Shown: positions 48,897 to 58,824 of the stretch, one piece after another
Position numbering within the stretch: the stretch's first letter is position 1
Layout: each line of letters begins with the position of its first letter
Source of the DNA: Corynebacterium sp. KPL1814
Lineage (GTDB): Bacteria; Actinomycetota; Actinomycetes; Mycobacteriales; Mycobacteriaceae
Length of the DNA: 64,000 nt
Assembly: GCF_000478175.1 (NCBI RefSeq)
Contig: NZ_KI515774.1
Coordinates: 68,368-132,367 of the forward strand
Direction: 5' to 3'
Program-made: the position numbers and the translations under genes
The notes under the pieces: model-generated
Seen by the model: only the letters and a program-made list of their open reading frames with translations
What the model was told of the DNA's origin: nothing
Database searches by the model: none

Positions 48897-49660
48897 CGTC
48901 TGCCAAGTTGATACAGGCACCGCACTCCAGTAGGGGTGAGGGTGATGCGCCAGCTTTCTATTTTCGAGCGCAGGCCAATATTTTCTACCTTCACTAGCCC
49001 ATGCTTTTTTAGTTCCTGGAGCGCATCGGACAGGGGATCTAGCTCCACCTGCATCAGGCGGGACAAAGCCTTAGTGGTGGTCGTATTGCCCTGGACGGCC
49101 CCGGCGGTGACGAGGGCGGTGAGGATATCGAGGTGGGCATCGGCAAGCTGCATGGCACTATCTGTGACCCCTTCTAGTGGATCTTCAGCCACGATGCGCT
49201 GCATGCGGCGGCGGCCAATGCGAAAGGACTGGGAAAACATGGCCCACAATCCCAGTGGAAATGCGAACGCCGACACCGCGCCGGTTAAGATACCTTCCAC
49301 GGGTGGGGCCAGGGAAATGTCCGGCAACCAGCCAGCCGCGGATAGCGGGGCCATGGCCAGCGGTAGAGCAAGTGGAATTACTGGCGCCCAATAAGCAATG
49401 GTGGGGTAATCGCCTTCGAGGTAGACATCCTGGCTAGCCCCAATGGAGCGGGGATAGTGGCGGATGAGGGGCACTAATCCGATGACCGCAAAGACCGCAA
49501 AAACGGCGGCGCCTATCAGCATGTAGCTGGTCTCCGTTTGGGCAAAACCGAGGGCAAAGCCGGCCGGAACGCCGAATAAGCACGCTTCTTTCGGCGTAAT
49601 CTCATTGCGCTGCCGGTACTGCGATAATGTCCGTGCGGGGCGCGGTGCCAGTTCTGCCAT
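48893..49660 (-). CDS. Membrane protein with C-terminal winged-helix domain, unknown function
   Basis: A 255-residue protein. Seen: about four N-terminal helices (residues 25-150), and a cytoplasmic tail (about 165-250) resembling a MarR/winged-helix domain with LDILTALVTAGAVQGNTTTTKALSRLMQ and LKKHGLVKVENIG. This suggests a membrane-bound transcription factor. Start at 49660 is preferred (MAELAPRP); 49684 would add eight residues. The ATG has no ribosome binding site; TACGTT ending 7 nt before it hints at a leaderless mRNA. Confidence 0.7.
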   Translation of the reverse strand: MAELAPRPARTLSQYRQRNEITPKEACLFGVPAGFALGFAQTETSYMLIGAAVFAVFAVIGLVPLIRHYPRSIGASQDVYLEGDYPTIAYWAPVIPLALPLAMAPLSAAGWLPDISLAPPVEGILTGAVSAFAFPLGLWAMFSQSFRIGRRRMQRIVAEDPLEGVTDSAMQLADAHLDILTALVTAGAVQGNTTTTKALSRLMQVELDPLSDALQELKKHGLVKVENIGLRSKIESWRITLTPTGVRCLYQLGRR

Positions 49661-49883
49661 AACTTCAAACGTAGCATAGCCCACAGCCTGCTCGCCCCGC
49701 CAGGATTCTGTGACACAATGGAACTCACGCGCAGCGCGCGCATAATTTCATAACCCCACAAGCTTTAACGCAGTGCGTTTATCGCGGCTATTCGTGCGGC
49801 AGCGGCACAGCTCCTCTAGGGCTGTGCCTGCGCCCGAGTAGCTGGCGCACCATACAATCGAAGTACAGGAGTAAGCCCAACTA
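49661..49883. promoter_or_regulatory. Promoter region between winged-helix membrane protein and rne
   Basis: A 223-bp divergent gap; contains the rne leader. No clear consensus site is visible except AGGAG (49868-49872) at a distance of 11 nt from the rne ATG. Confidence 0.35.
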
Positions 49884-52800
49884 ATGGTGGCACAGAACTC
49901 TCAAGAAACAACTGAAAACCTACAGGCAGCTGCGGCTTTGGCCCAGCGGATAGATCCGAGCGAGCTGAAAGATAAAACTCGCGTGTATGCGATGGCCAAA
50001 AAGCTCGGCCTATCATCACGCCAGCTGGTGGCCCAGCTGAAGGACATGGGCCTGAATAAGACCGCGCAGAGCTCTATTACCCGCGCGGAAGCAGGCGACC
50101 TCTTTGCCGCTTTGGCGCGCCACGCAGGGGCTGCGGAGGCGGGGCAGCCGGCAGCCGCGGACGAGAACCCAGAGGATGCAAAGCCTGAGAACAAGGCCAA
50201 GACCACCAAGCGTGCTCGCCGCACCCGCAAGGCCACGAAGAAGTCCGCGCCCGCGGCAAAGAAAGAACCGGCGCAGGCCGATGCCGGGGAAGAAGCTGGC
50301 ACCCCGGCTGACAACACCGCAGCCAATGCGGAAGAGGAAAAGAACCTGCGCTACCGCGTGCGCAAGAACGTGGACAATGAAATCTCCCAGATTGAGGAAA
50401 AAGTCGATGCTTCGCTGGTAAAAAACGCATTGCCGGATGTAAAGCAGGCACCGGACCGTCTGCCGGATCCTGAGCCGGCGAAAGCACCCGCGCGCGCTGA
50501 AGACGTTACAGACGCTGAAGATGCCGATGCTACCGATGCGGGCGCTGCGGATGCCGGTGAGGGTGACACGACGGGGACCGTGGATCCAGCCAAGTTGCAT
50601 GAGGTGCTGGCAGAGGCCGGCGAGGATTTCGACGATGATTACTATGCACCGCGCATAGTCCCGCGCGCGGAGACGGACGACGATTCCGCCGCGTATGACT
50701 TCGCACCGCTATTTATGCCACCGCAGCAGCAGGAAACCGCCGATCTCGGTGAGGACGCGGCCGCGGACATGGCGGCGATCGCTGAAGCCGCAGATGCGGC
50801 GGATCCTGCCAAAGACGCCGAGCCCGCTGAGGCCGACAAGGCCGAGGCAGGCAATAAGGCCACGCGCGGGGGCTCCGACAAGCGACGCCGCGGCCGCCGC
50901 GGTACCTCCCGTGGGCGCGGCGGGAACGAGAATTCCAAGAATGATGCGGCGGATAAGGAGCCGGAGCTTATCGATGAGCCCAAGGCCATCCGTGGCTCCA
51001 CCCGCATCGAGGCGCAGAAGCGCCGTCGCGCAGAATTGCGCGAAAAGGGTCGCGAGCGCCAGCACATCGTGTCCCAGGCGGAATTTTTGGCGCGGCGCGA
51101 GGCCGTGGAGCGCACCATGGTGGTGCGCGATAAGCAGCGTGAGGACGGCGCGGGCATCGTCACGCAGGTGGGCGTGCTTGAAGATGACCTCTTGGTCGAG
51201 CACTTCGTTACCGCCGAGGCCCAGGCTTCCCTCATTGGCAATATTTATTTAGGCCGCGTGCAAAACGTCTTGCCGTCTATGGAGGCGGCATTCGTGGACA
51301 TCGGCCAGGGCCGCAACGGCGTGCTCTATGCCGGCGAGATTGATTGGCGCAAGACCAAATTACACGGGCGCGCCCGCAAGGTAGAAAATACCCTGAAATC
51401 CGGCGATCAAATCTTGGTGCAGGTGGCAAAGGACCCGATTGGCCACAAGGGTGCGCGCCTGACCACCCGGATTTCCTTGGCCGGGCGCTACCTCGTCTAC
51501 GTACCAGGCGGCCGCAGTGCTGGAATCTCGCGCAAGCTGCCAGCACCGGAGCGCAAGCGCTTAAAGGACATCTTGGGCCGCGTGGTGCCAGGCGATGGCG
51601 GCGCCATCATCCGCACCGCTGCCGAAAACGTTCCCGAAGAGGCCATCGCTACCGATGTGCAGCGCCTGCATAACCGGTGGGAAGATATTTCTGCCCAGGC
51701 CAAGAAGGAAAAATCTTCTAAGGGCGCGAAGCCGGTCACGCTCTATGAAGAGCCGAATATGCTCATCAAGGTCGTCCGCGATCTCTTCAACGAAGATTTC
51801 CACCGCCTGATCGTGGATGGGAAGCGTTCCTTTAACACGGTCAATGCCTACGTGGAATCCATGGCCCCGGATCTTGCAGACCGCGTGGTGCGCTATAAGC
51901 CGAAGGACCACGGCGGCCAGGACGCCTTTGCCGCCTACCGCATTGATGAGCAGCTGCATAAGGCGCTCTCGCGCAAGGTATGGCTGCCATCTGGCGGCAC
52001 CTTGGTCATTGACCGCACTGAGGCTATGACCGTCATCGATGTCAACACCGGCAAGTTCACCGGCTCCGGCGGCAACCTGGAAGAGACCGTGACCCGCAAT
52101 AACTTGGAGGCGGCCGAAGAAATCGTGCGCCAGATGCGCCTGCGCGATTTGGGCGGCATGATCGTGGTGGACTTTATTGACATGGTCCTGCCGGAAAACC
52201 AGGACCTGGTTTTGCGCCGCCTGAAGGAGGCTTTGGGCCGCGACCGCACGCGCCACCAGGTATCCGAGGTCACTTCCTTGGGCTTGGTACAAATGACGCG
52301 CAAGCGTTTGGGCACCGGCCTGGTAGAGACCTTTTCTACCGAATGCGAGCACTGCCATGGCCGCGGCATCATTATTCACGAGTACCCGGTCGATGAAGCC
52401 GAAGACAACCACTCCGGCCACCATTCGCACGGTTCCTCTAAGTCGCACAAGAAGCCTGACCACGATCCCCAGCAGCACCCTACTGCCGTGGCCATGCACG
52501 AGCACGACGATGAAGACGAACGAGCAGAGAAGAAGGGGCAGAAGCACCACAAGGGGCATAGGGCCGCTCACCAGCCGCAGAAGTACCAGAAGACAAACGC
52601 TCCCCTCTATGGCAGCCAGGATGAGCAGTCACCGTCCTTGGAGGAGCTGGTGGCCAACGTTGTCGTAGATGATGAGCCCGCCGAGTCCACACAGAAGGGA
52701 GCGCAGAAGCGCGTCGAAGACGCGCGCGGATACCGTGACGAGCGCGGCCGCGGCGAGGGCAAGCAAAACAAGCGCCGCCGGGCACAGAAGAAGTCTGAGG

Positions 52801-53771
52801 TCTCTGAAATCGAGGCCATTGCCTATGCCGCGGCGGAAAACGCTGCCGAAAGCGATGAGGTGCAGGAATTTAATTCCTATGTGCCCGATGGCCAAGAAAC
52901 ACCGGCGAAGGAGAAGAAGCGCACCCAGCGGGGCAAGAAGCCGCGCCGGGCAACGCGGACCTCGCCCGCGTCCCGTCGCGCGCAGGAGCGGCCGAACCAG
53001 CGCCAGCAGGACGCTGAAGCGAAGGCTGAAGACAAGAAGGCGGTAGCTACCGATGCCCCAGAGAAGACCTACGAGGAGGCAGTAGCCGAGTTTGAGGCTT
53101 CTCCGCGCCGGAAGCGGCGCACGCGCGGGAATTCGCGTTCCGATAATCGCCCGCGCCCAGAGGATTTCGCTCAGCCACAAAAAGAGGAATCCACGGGTTC
53201 TTCCGATAAGGAACGCGGTGGCGATGCGGCACAGCAGGACGCCGAGCAGCAAAAGCCCCGCAGCACGTCACGCGGGCGCGGTCGGCGTCGCAGCGTTCGT
53301 ACCCAGCCGAACTCCCGCCGGGCAAATGTGCAGGCCTCGCACCGGGTAAAAGCGCAGGATGTAAAGCAAGGTGATAAGCGCGAGGATACGTTGCGGACGG
53401 CGGAACAGCGCCACGAGAATATCACTGGCGGGAAGAAGAATTCCTCGGCACAGGGAGGCCGTCGCGGCAAGCGCCGGGTGGTGCGTACCAGCCCGAGGGA
53501 CAAGGCCACCTCGCACAATGCGGGTTCCCCAACGGCTACACCTGCTCAAGGGGAGATGGGTTCCCGGAAGGCTGGTGCTCCGCAGACCGAAACTAAGGTT
53601 ATTCGCCGCGGAAAGAAGCGCGCGGTGAAAAAGACTGGGGCGCCGGCAGCGGCCGCGCGGCAGCAACGTGCTGGGGAAAAGGCACCCACTAACGCGCCGG
53701 AGACCCCGCAGACTGGTGCCAAGGACGCGGGCCGGCGGCGGCGCCGCGTAGCACGGCGGGCTACTTCCTAG
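49884..53771 (+). CDS. rne: Ribonuclease E/G family, long form with IF2_N-like N-terminal motif
   Basis: A 1295-residue endoribonuclease. Seen: S1-like core beginning near residue 450 (IGNIYLGRVQNVLPSMEAAF), catalytic Asp719 in VIDVNTG and Asp763 in VVDFIDM, and the Zn-link C821-x2-C824. The N-terminal 440 residues are Ala/Glu/Lys-rich and start with RVYAMAKKLGLSSRQLVAQL, which resembles the IF2_N fold. The last 430 residues are Arg/Lys/Gln-rich (unstructured RNA binding), with a His-rich patch (about residues 855-905). Length is nearly 1.3 times that of E. coli RNase E. It precedes rplU. Confidence 0.93.
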   Translation: MVAQNSQETTENLQAAAALAQRIDPSELKDKTRVYAMAKKLGLSSRQLVAQLKDMGLNKTAQSSITRAEAGDLFAALARHAGAAEAGQPAAADENPEDAKPENKAKTTKRARRTRKATKKSAPAAKKEPAQADAGEEAGTPADNTAANAEEEKNLRYRVRKNVDNEISQIEEKVDASLVKNALPDVKQAPDRLPDPEPAKAPARAEDVTDAEDADATDAGAADAGEGDTTGTVDPAKLHEVLAEAGEDFDDDYYAPRIVPRAETDDDSAAYDFAPLFMPPQQQETADLGEDAAADMAAIAEAADAADPAKDAEPAEADKAEAGNKATRGGSDKRRRGRRGTSRGRGGNENSKNDAADKEPELIDEPKAIRGSTRIEAQKRRRAELREKGRERQHIVSQAEFLARREAVERTMVVRDKQREDGAGIVTQVGVLEDDLLVEHFVTAEAQASLIGNIYLGRVQNVLPSMEAAFVDIGQGRNGVLYAGEIDWRKTKLHGRARKVENTLKSGDQILVQVAKDPIGHKGARLTTRISLAGRYLVYVPGGRSAGISRKLPAPERKRLKDILGRVVPGDGGAIIRTAAENVPEEAIATDVQRLHNRWEDISAQAKKEKSSKGAKPVTLYEEPNMLIKVVRDLFNEDFHRLIVDGKRSFNTVNAYVESMAPDLADRVVRYKPKDHGGQDAFAAYRIDEQLHKALSRKVWLPSGGTLVIDRTEAMTVIDVNTGKFTGSGGNLEETVTRNNLEAAEEIVRQMRLRDLGGMIVVDFIDMVLPENQDLVLRRLKEALGRDRTRHQVSEVTSLGLVQMTRKRLGTGLVETFSTECEHCHGRGIIIHEYPVDEAEDNHSGHHSHGSSKSHKKPDHDPQQHPTAVAMHEHDDEDERAEKKGQKHHKGHRAAHQPQKYQKTNAPLYGSQDEQSPSLEELVANVVVDDEPAESTQKGAQKRVEDARGYRDERGRGEGKQNKRRRAQKKSEVSEIEAIAYAAAENAAESDEVQEFNSYVPDGQETPAKEKKRTQRGKKPRRATRTSPASRRAQERPNQRQQDAEAKAEDKKAVATDAPEKTYEEAVAEFEASPRRKRRTRGNSRSDNRPRPEDFAQPQKEESTGSSDKERGGDAAQQDAEQQKPRSTSRGRGRRRSVRTQPNSRRANVQASHRVKAQDVKQGDKREDTLRTAEQRHENITGGKKNSSAQGGRRGKRRVVRTSPRDKATSHNAGSPTATPAQGEMGSRKAGAPQTETKVIRRGKKRAVKKTGAPAAAARQQRAGEKAPTNAPETPQTGAKDAGRRRRRVARRATS

Positions 53772-53995
53772 GGCATCGCCACGCGGGTACGAAGTGCGTG
53801 GTTTGTATTTTGTACCCGCCGCGGGGTAGTCTTTGACAGTCGCTGTTTAGAACTCTCGGCGCTGGATCAGCCCACAATTGCCGCCCGGTGATTGCGGACA
53901 TGTTCGCGCGGGGTCTGAACGCAATATGTAAGTGTCCATTCGGATAACGGCCTGGATGCCGTGTCCGAGCGAGTTTAGATAAGGGGTAACCCTCT
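53772..53995. promoter_or_regulatory. Leader of rplU with structured elements
   Basis: 224 bp. Contains the 8-bp inverted repeat GCGGGTAC/GTACCCGC (53783-53819), a likely transcript end of rne without a T-run, and a second hairpin 53940-53968 (TCGGATAACGGC and GCCGTGTCCGA, one bulge) 30 bp before the rplU start. The latter could be the target of L21 autoregulation. TTGACA at 53833-53838 has no -10 at normal distance. Confidence 0.45.
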
Positions 53996-54301
53996 ATGTA
54001 CGCGATCGTCAAGACCGGCGGCAAGCAGTACAAGGTTGCTGAAGGTGACCTCGTCAAGGTCGAGAAGATCGAGGGTGAGCCAGGCTCTGCCGTGGCTCTC
54101 ACCCCGGTTCTGCTCGTCGATGGCGCCGCTGTGAAGTCCAAGGCTTCCGACTTGGAGAAGGTTTCCGTCGCTGCGGAAATCGTTGAACAGGGTAAAGGTC
54201 CAAAGATTGATATCCTGAAGTACAAGAACAAGACTGGTTACAAGAGGCGTTTGGGTCACCGCCAGCCTCAGACCACCTTGAAGATCACCGGTATCAAGTA
54301 A
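53996..54301 (+). CDS. rplU: 50S ribosomal protein L21
   Basis: A 101-residue large-subunit protein. Seen: [18 protein letters not shown], the defining start of L21, and [11 protein letters not shown] at the end. AAGGGG lies upstream of the ATG. It is followed 43 bp later by rpmA. Confidence 0.98.
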   Translation: MYAIVKTGGKQYKVAEGDLVKVEKIEGEPGSAVALTPVLLVDGAAVKSKASDLEKVSVAAEIVEQGKGPKIDILKYKNKTGYKRRLGHRQPQTTLKITGIK

Positions 54302-54344
54302 GCCTTAACCGGGCTGCAAATCATCCCCGAAGGAGGGAAACGAC

Positions 54345-54623
54345 ATGGCACACAAGAAGGGTGCTTCCAGCTCCAGCAACGGTCGTGATTCCGAGTCCAA
54401 GCGCCTCGGCGTCAAGCGCTTCGGTGGTCAGCAGGTTAACGCCGGCGAGATCATCGTGCGTCAGCGCGGCACCAAGTTCCACCCAGGTGAGAACGTTGGT
54501 CGCGGCGGCGACGACACCTTGTTCGCACTTGCTGCTGGCTCCGTGAAGTTCGGCATCAAGCGCGGCCGCCGGATGGTAAACATCATCCCGGCTGAAGAGG
54601 TTGCTGCAGAAGCTACTGCTTAA
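54345..54623 (+). CDS. rpmA: 50S ribosomal protein L27
   Basis: A 92-residue protein located near the peptidyl transferase centre. Seen: [28 protein letters not shown], and the N-terminus is not extended (no cleaved leader as in Firmicutes). GGAGGG lies upstream. Confidence 0.98.
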   Translation: MAHKKGASSSSNGRDSESKRLGVKRFGGQQVNAGEIIVRQRGTKFHPGENVGRGGDDTLFALAAGSVKFGIKRGRRMVNIIPAEEVAAEATA

Positions 54624-54640
54624 GCACGACCGCAGCGGTC

Positions 54641-54685
54641 AATCCTCGGGCAGCTTTCACTACGGGTGAGGGCAGCTCGAGGATT
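54641..54685 (+). terminator. Terminator after rpmA
   Basis: AATCCTCG and CGAGGATT with a 29-nt structured loop, followed by TTCTCGTTTT. Moderately strong; it separates rpmA from obg. Confidence 0.65.
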
Positions 54686-54795
54686 TTCTCGTTTTACCTC
54701 CCACTGTGCTGGCAGGGCATGGGTTGGAGTCCGAGCTTGGCTACGCATTACACTGGCTAAGACAATAGATTTAAATAAGAAGGGTGTGGCACATC

Positions 54796-56328
54796 ATGGC
54801 ACGATTTATTGACCGCGTCGTCTTGCACTTGCAGGCTGGCGACGGTGGGCATGGCTGTGTGTCTGTCCACCGCGAGAAATTCAAGCCATTGGGCGGACCG
54901 GATGGCGGCAATGGCGGCCACGGTGGCGACATCGTTTTGGAAGTTTCAGAGCAGATCCATACTTTGATGGACTTCCACTACCGCCCGCATATTAAGGCCG
55001 AACGAGGCGGCAACGGTGCCGGCGATATGCGCAATGGCGCGCGCGGTGAGGACCTGATTCTGGAGGTTCCCGCGGGTACGGTTGTGCGCACGGAAAAGGG
55101 TGAGACCCTGGCGGATCTTACTGTGCCGGGCACGCGTTTCGTCGCGGCTGAGGGCGGTTTCGGTGGCTTGGGCAACGCGGCGCTTGCGTCTAAGAACCGG
55201 AAGGCACCGGGCTTTGCGCTGCAGGGCGAGCCGGGCCAAGCTCATGATTTGGTGCTCGAGCTGAAATCCATGGCGGATGTGGGGCTTGTGGGCTTTCCTT
55301 CGGCGGGTAAGTCCTCGTTGATCTCTGTGCTCTCTGCAGCCAAGCCGAAGATTGGTGACTACCCGTTTACCACCCTGCAGCCCAACTTGGGTGTGGTGGA
55401 TATGGGCGATAGCTCCTTTACCATTGCCGATGTCCCTGGCCTTATCCCTGGCGCCGCCGATGGCAAGGGCCTAGGCCTAGACTTCCTGCGCCACATCGAG
55501 CGCACGGCCGTGCTGGCCCACGTCGTTGATACCGCATCCATCGAGCCTGGCCGCGATCCGGAATCCGATATTGAGGCGCTGGAAAATGAGCTGGCTAAGT
55601 ACCAGGAGGCGCTAGAAAGCGATACCGGTTTGGGTGACCTGCGCGAGCGCCCGCGCGTCATTATTTTGAATAAGGCCGATGTGCCGGAGGCGGAAGAGCT
55701 TGCGGAGTTCGTCAAGGATGACCTGAAGGAAAAGTTTGGCTGGCCGGTGTTCATCATTTCTGCGGCAGCACGCAAGGGCTTGGACCCGCTGAAATTCAAG
55801 CTCATGGAAATGGTCACCGAGCATCACAAGGCACAGCCTAAGCCGAAGCGGGATCCTTCCCATACCGTTATTCACCCCAAGGCCCAAGCGCATAAGAAAA
55901 ACACCGGCAGCTTCGCAGACTTTAGCGTGCGACCGGACCCAGAAGTGCAGGGCGGATTCATTGTGGAAGGCGAAAAGATCGAGCGCTGGATTACCCAGAC
56001 CGACTTTGAAAACGATGAGGCCGTGGGTTACTTGGCGGACCGCCTGGCCAAGGCCGGCGTGGAAGACGAGCTGCACAAGCAGGGCGCGGTGGAAGGCTGT
56101 CCCGTGACCATCGGCGGCATTACATTCGAATGGGAGCCGATGACCGGCGGCGATCCAACTATGGCCAGCCGCGGCGAGGATGCCCGCCTGAAGGGCACCA
56201 ACCGCGTGTCGGCAGCGGAGCGCAAGCGTGCCTCCCAAGCCCGGCGTGGCTTGGTCGATGAGCTCGACTACGGAGATGAGGAAGAGATCACCCGCGAAGG
56301 CGCTAACCGTGACCGGTGGCAGGGTTAG
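54796..56328 (+). CDS. obg: GTPase Obg/CgtA
   Basis: A 510-residue GTPase for late 50S assembly and stress responses. Seen: N-terminal Gly-rich Obg fold ([14 protein letters not shown]), G1 GFPSAGKS at 166-173, G3 DVPGLI, G4 NKAD, and the C-terminal OCT domain, plus a charged end. The ATG at 54796 has AAGAAGGG further upstream; a start at 54784 would add four residues. Confidence 0.96.
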   Translation: MARFIDRVVLHLQAGDGGHGCVSVHREKFKPLGGPDGGNGGHGGDIVLEVSEQIHTLMDFHYRPHIKAERGGNGAGDMRNGARGEDLILEVPAGTVVRTEKGETLADLTVPGTRFVAAEGGFGGLGNAALASKNRKAPGFALQGEPGQAHDLVLELKSMADVGLVGFPSAGKSSLISVLSAAKPKIGDYPFTTLQPNLGVVDMGDSSFTIADVPGLIPGAADGKGLGLDFLRHIERTAVLAHVVDTASIEPGRDPESDIEALENELAKYQEALESDTGLGDLRERPRVIILNKADVPEAEELAEFVKDDLKEKFGWPVFIISAAARKGLDPLKFKLMEMVTEHHKAQPKPKRDPSHTVIHPKAQAHKKNTGSFADFSVRPDPEVQGGFIVEGEKIERWITQTDFENDEAVGYLADRLAKAGVEDELHKQGAVEGCPVTIGGITFEWEPMTGGDPTMASRGEDARLKGTNRVSAAERKRASQARRGLVDELDYGDEEEITREGANRDRWQG

Positions 56329-56353
56329 TTGTTAACTTCTGGCGAAGGGAAGT

Positions 56354-56382
56354 GGGGGCAATTCCACCGGACGATTGCCCCC
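56354..56382 (+). terminator. Hairpin between obg and proB
   Basis: GGGGGCAAT and ATTGCCCCC, 9-bp perfect arms with an 11-nt loop. No T-run. A second GCACAT/ATGTGC hairpin lies just after it at about 56404-56422. Transcript end of obg is likely but not certain. Confidence 0.55.
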
Positions 56383-56468
56383 AGTTCAGACGCATTATGC
56401 TGCGCACATGGGGGAAATGTGCCCCAATGAAGGGGGCGGGAGGCATAAGCTTTGTACACTATTGAGTT

Positions 56469-57701
56469 ATGTCTTCTGATCAACAGAAAGAGCCCATTCT
56501 TCCGCTCCCCGTAGAGCCGTTTGATGGCCCTACCGCTGATACTCCGTTCCCCGAAGCCCTTGATGAAAACCCGATAGCCTCCGGGTTTGAATCCGAATTG
56601 CGCAACTCTATCGCTGAGGCCAAGCGCGTCGTTGTAAAGATTGGTTCCTCGTCGCTGACGGATGAGAATTTCCGCGTGGCGCAGGAAAAGATCGATCACA
56701 TCGTTGATGCTGTCCACGCACGCATGGGACGCTCCGATGTCATCATCGTTTCCTCCGGTGCGGTTGCTGCCGGTATGGGCCCGCTTGGCCTGCACCAGCG
56801 CCCCACCGACCTGGCTACGAAGCAGGCTTCGGCGTCTGTGGGCCAGGTACACCTCGCCTATGAGTGGGGCCGTTCCTTTGCGCGTTATCAGCGCACCATC
56901 GGTCAGGTGCTGCTTACGGCCTCCGATGCCGGACACCGCGACCGCGCCCGCAACGCGCAGCGCACCATTGATCGTCTGCGCCAGCTGCGCACCATTCCCA
57001 TCGTGAACGAAAACGACGCCGTTGCTACCTCTGAGATGCACTTCGGCGATAACGACCGCCTGTCGGCCTTGGTCGCCAACTTGGTGGGCGCAGACGCGCT
57101 CTTCCTGTTCTCTGACGTTGATGGCCTCTATGACAAGAATCCGGCCGAGCCGGATGCGAAGTTCATCGACGAGGTGCGCACCGGTAAGGACCTCAAGGGC
57201 GTTGTTGCCGGCGATGGCGGCAAGGTCGGCACCGGCGGCATGGCCACGAAGGTCTCGGCCGCCCGCCTGGCCACCCGCGGCGGTATCCCTGTGCTGTTGA
57301 CCTCTACCGATAATATCGGCCCCGCGCTTTCCGATGCCTCCGTGGGCACCGTCTTCCACACCCGCGAGGAACGCCAGCTTTCGGCCTGGAAGTTCTGGGC
57401 ACTCTACTGCGCCGATACCGGCGGAGCCGTGCGCCTGGATGAGGGCGCGAAGGAGGCCGTGACCAAGGGCGGTACCTCCTTGCTCGCCGTGGGTATTACC
57501 GATGTCCGCGGTGAATTCAACAAGGGCGAGATCATCGATATCTTGGGCCCGAAGGGCGAGGTTATCGGCCGCGGTGAGGTCCGCTTCGATTCCGAGGAAT
57601 TGAACGCCATCAAGGGCATGCAGATGAGTGAGCTGCCAGAAGATAAGCGCCGCTCCGTCGTGCACGCGGATTACCTGTCCAACTTCGCCTCTCGCATCTA
57701 G
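56469..57701 (+). CDS. proB: Glutamate 5-kinase, with N-terminal extension
   Basis: A 410-residue enzyme of proline synthesis that phosphorylates glutamate. Seen: [13 protein letters not shown] at about residue 53, where family members start near residue 10-15; kinase core with [10 protein letters not shown]; and a C-terminal PUA domain. The 40 extra N-terminal residues are acidic and Pro-rich. A TTG at 56601 could be the original start; ATG 56469 is the only clear start. It is next to the hydroxyacid dehydrogenase gene, as in C. glutamicum. Confidence 0.92.
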   Translation: MSSDQQKEPILPLPVEPFDGPTADTPFPEALDENPIASGFESELRNSIAEAKRVVVKIGSSSLTDENFRVAQEKIDHIVDAVHARMGRSDVIIVSSGAVAAGMGPLGLHQRPTDLATKQASASVGQVHLAYEWGRSFARYQRTIGQVLLTASDAGHRDRARNAQRTIDRLRQLRTIPIVNENDAVATSEMHFGDNDRLSALVANLVGADALFLFSDVDGLYDKNPAEPDAKFIDEVRTGKDLKGVVAGDGGKVGTGGMATKVSAARLATRGGIPVLLTSTDNIGPALSDASVGTVFHTREERQLSAWKFWALYCADTGGAVRLDEGAKEAVTKGGTSLLAVGITDVRGEFNKGEIIDILGPKGEVIGRGEVRFDSEELNAIKGMQMSELPEDKRRSVVHADYLSNFASRI

Positions 57702-57723
57702 CTAAGTGCCGTACGCTGGTCCC

Positions 57724-58653
57724 ATGAAGTATTTTATGGGACCAGAAACGTGGCAGCCGATGGTCGATGACTTAAGCGCTGCCGGCCACGAACGCGTAGA
57801 AAACCTCGAAGACGCAGAGGTTTATGTCAATAACACACCCAGCCCACGCCGCATCCCAGAGATGCCGGACAATATCGGCTGGGTGCAGCATTGTTTTACC
57901 GGTGTAAACCAACTCATTGATGCTGGATTGATTACCCCTGAGGGCTTGCCGTGGTGCAATTCCGCCGGCGCCTTTGCCAAGCCGGTGGCCGAATGCGCCT
58001 TGGGCCTACTGCTCTCCCAAGCTCATCAGCACAAGGCCTTTGTGCAGGCCGGCACCTGGTCGGTGGCCAAGGAGCTGGATGAAGCGCAGGAGTGGATCTA
58101 TGACCAGCAGGGGCCGAAGAAGGTAGCGATTTTGGGTGCTGGTGGCATCGGCAAGCAGCTCATTGCCCTGCTCAAGCCCTTTGGGGTGTACATCACCGCC
58201 GTGAATCGCTCTGGGCGCCCCGTGGAGGGCGCCGATGAGGTGGTTGCCATGGCTGATGCCGCACACGTGTGGGGCGAGGCCGATGTTATTTTCTGCATCC
58301 TGCCCGCCACGCAGGAAACGGAGGGGCTAATCGATGCCGCAAAGTTCCGCGCCATGAAACCGTCCTCGCTGTTTATCAACGTCGGGCGCGGCAGCACCGT
58401 GGTTACCGATGACCTTGTGGATGCCCTGCGCGAGGGTGAAATCGCCGGGGCCGGCCTGGAGGTCGTGGACCCAGAGCCGCTTTCCGATGGCCACCCGTTG
58501 CTCTCCCTGCCCAATTGCACCATGACCCCGCACATCGGGGCAACAAAGCATGTGGCGCAGTACCACATGGGCGATATTTTCAATGCCAATGCCGCCGCGT
58601 GGGATAAGGGCGAGCCCATGCCCACCCAGGTAGATCCGGAGGCGGGATACTAG
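57724..58653 (+). CDS. D-isomer-specific 2-hydroxyacid dehydrogenase (unkdh)
   Basis: A 309-residue NAD-dependent dehydrogenase. Seen: VAILGAGGIGKQLIALLKPFG (Rossmann motif), FINVGRGSTVVTDDLVDAL (Arg of the substrate site), GLEVVDPEPLSDGHPL, and the catalytic His in MTPHIG. In C. glutamicum the orthologous gene lies between proB and proA; the substrate is unknown there too. Here proA is 4.5 kb away. ATG 57724 is chosen; GTG 57706 would add six residues. Confidence 0.9.
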   Translation: MKYFMGPETWQPMVDDLSAAGHERVENLEDAEVYVNNTPSPRRIPEMPDNIGWVQHCFTGVNQLIDAGLITPEGLPWCNSAGAFAKPVAECALGLLLSQAHQHKAFVQAGTWSVAKELDEAQEWIYDQQGPKKVAILGAGGIGKQLIALLKPFGVYITAVNRSGRPVEGADEVVAMADAAHVWGEADVIFCILPATQETEGLIDAAKFRAMKPSSLFINVGRGSTVVTDDLVDALREGEIAGAGLEVVDPEPLSDGHPLLSLPNCTMTPHIGATKHVAQYHMGDIFNANAAAWDKGEPMPTQVDPEAGY

Positions 58654-58664
58654 AAAGCTTAAGA

Positions 58665-58735
58665 GCCACGGACAGCGAAGCCTGGGTGCGTCGTGTGTGT
58701 ACCGAAGAAAGGACGTACCGCCCACTGTCCGTGGC
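58665..58735 (+). other. Structured inverted repeat, 71 bp, between unkdh and mntR
   Basis: GCCACGGACAG and CTGTCCGTGGC (perfect 11 bp) enclose 49 nt that fold further (GGGTGCGTC with GACGTACCGCCC, one bulge). No T-run. It may be a transcript end or a structured RNA. Confidence 0.5.
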
Positions 58736-58748
58736 AAGTGAAATTAAA

Positions 58749-58766
58749 AGTTCAATGTGTTGAACT
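58749..58766. promoter_or_regulatory. MntR-type operator upstream of mntR
   Basis: AGTTCAA-TGTG-TTGAACT is a perfect palindrome and differs from the C. glutamicum MntR motif TGTTCAATGCGTTGAACA (recalled, not checked) only in the outermost bases and one spacer base. It lies about 60 bp before the mntR start. Confidence 0.72.
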
Positions 58767-58824
58767 ACTGCTAATTTAACACTTATCCAAGGGCAACACA
58801 AGCACGATTATTAAGATGGTGGAC

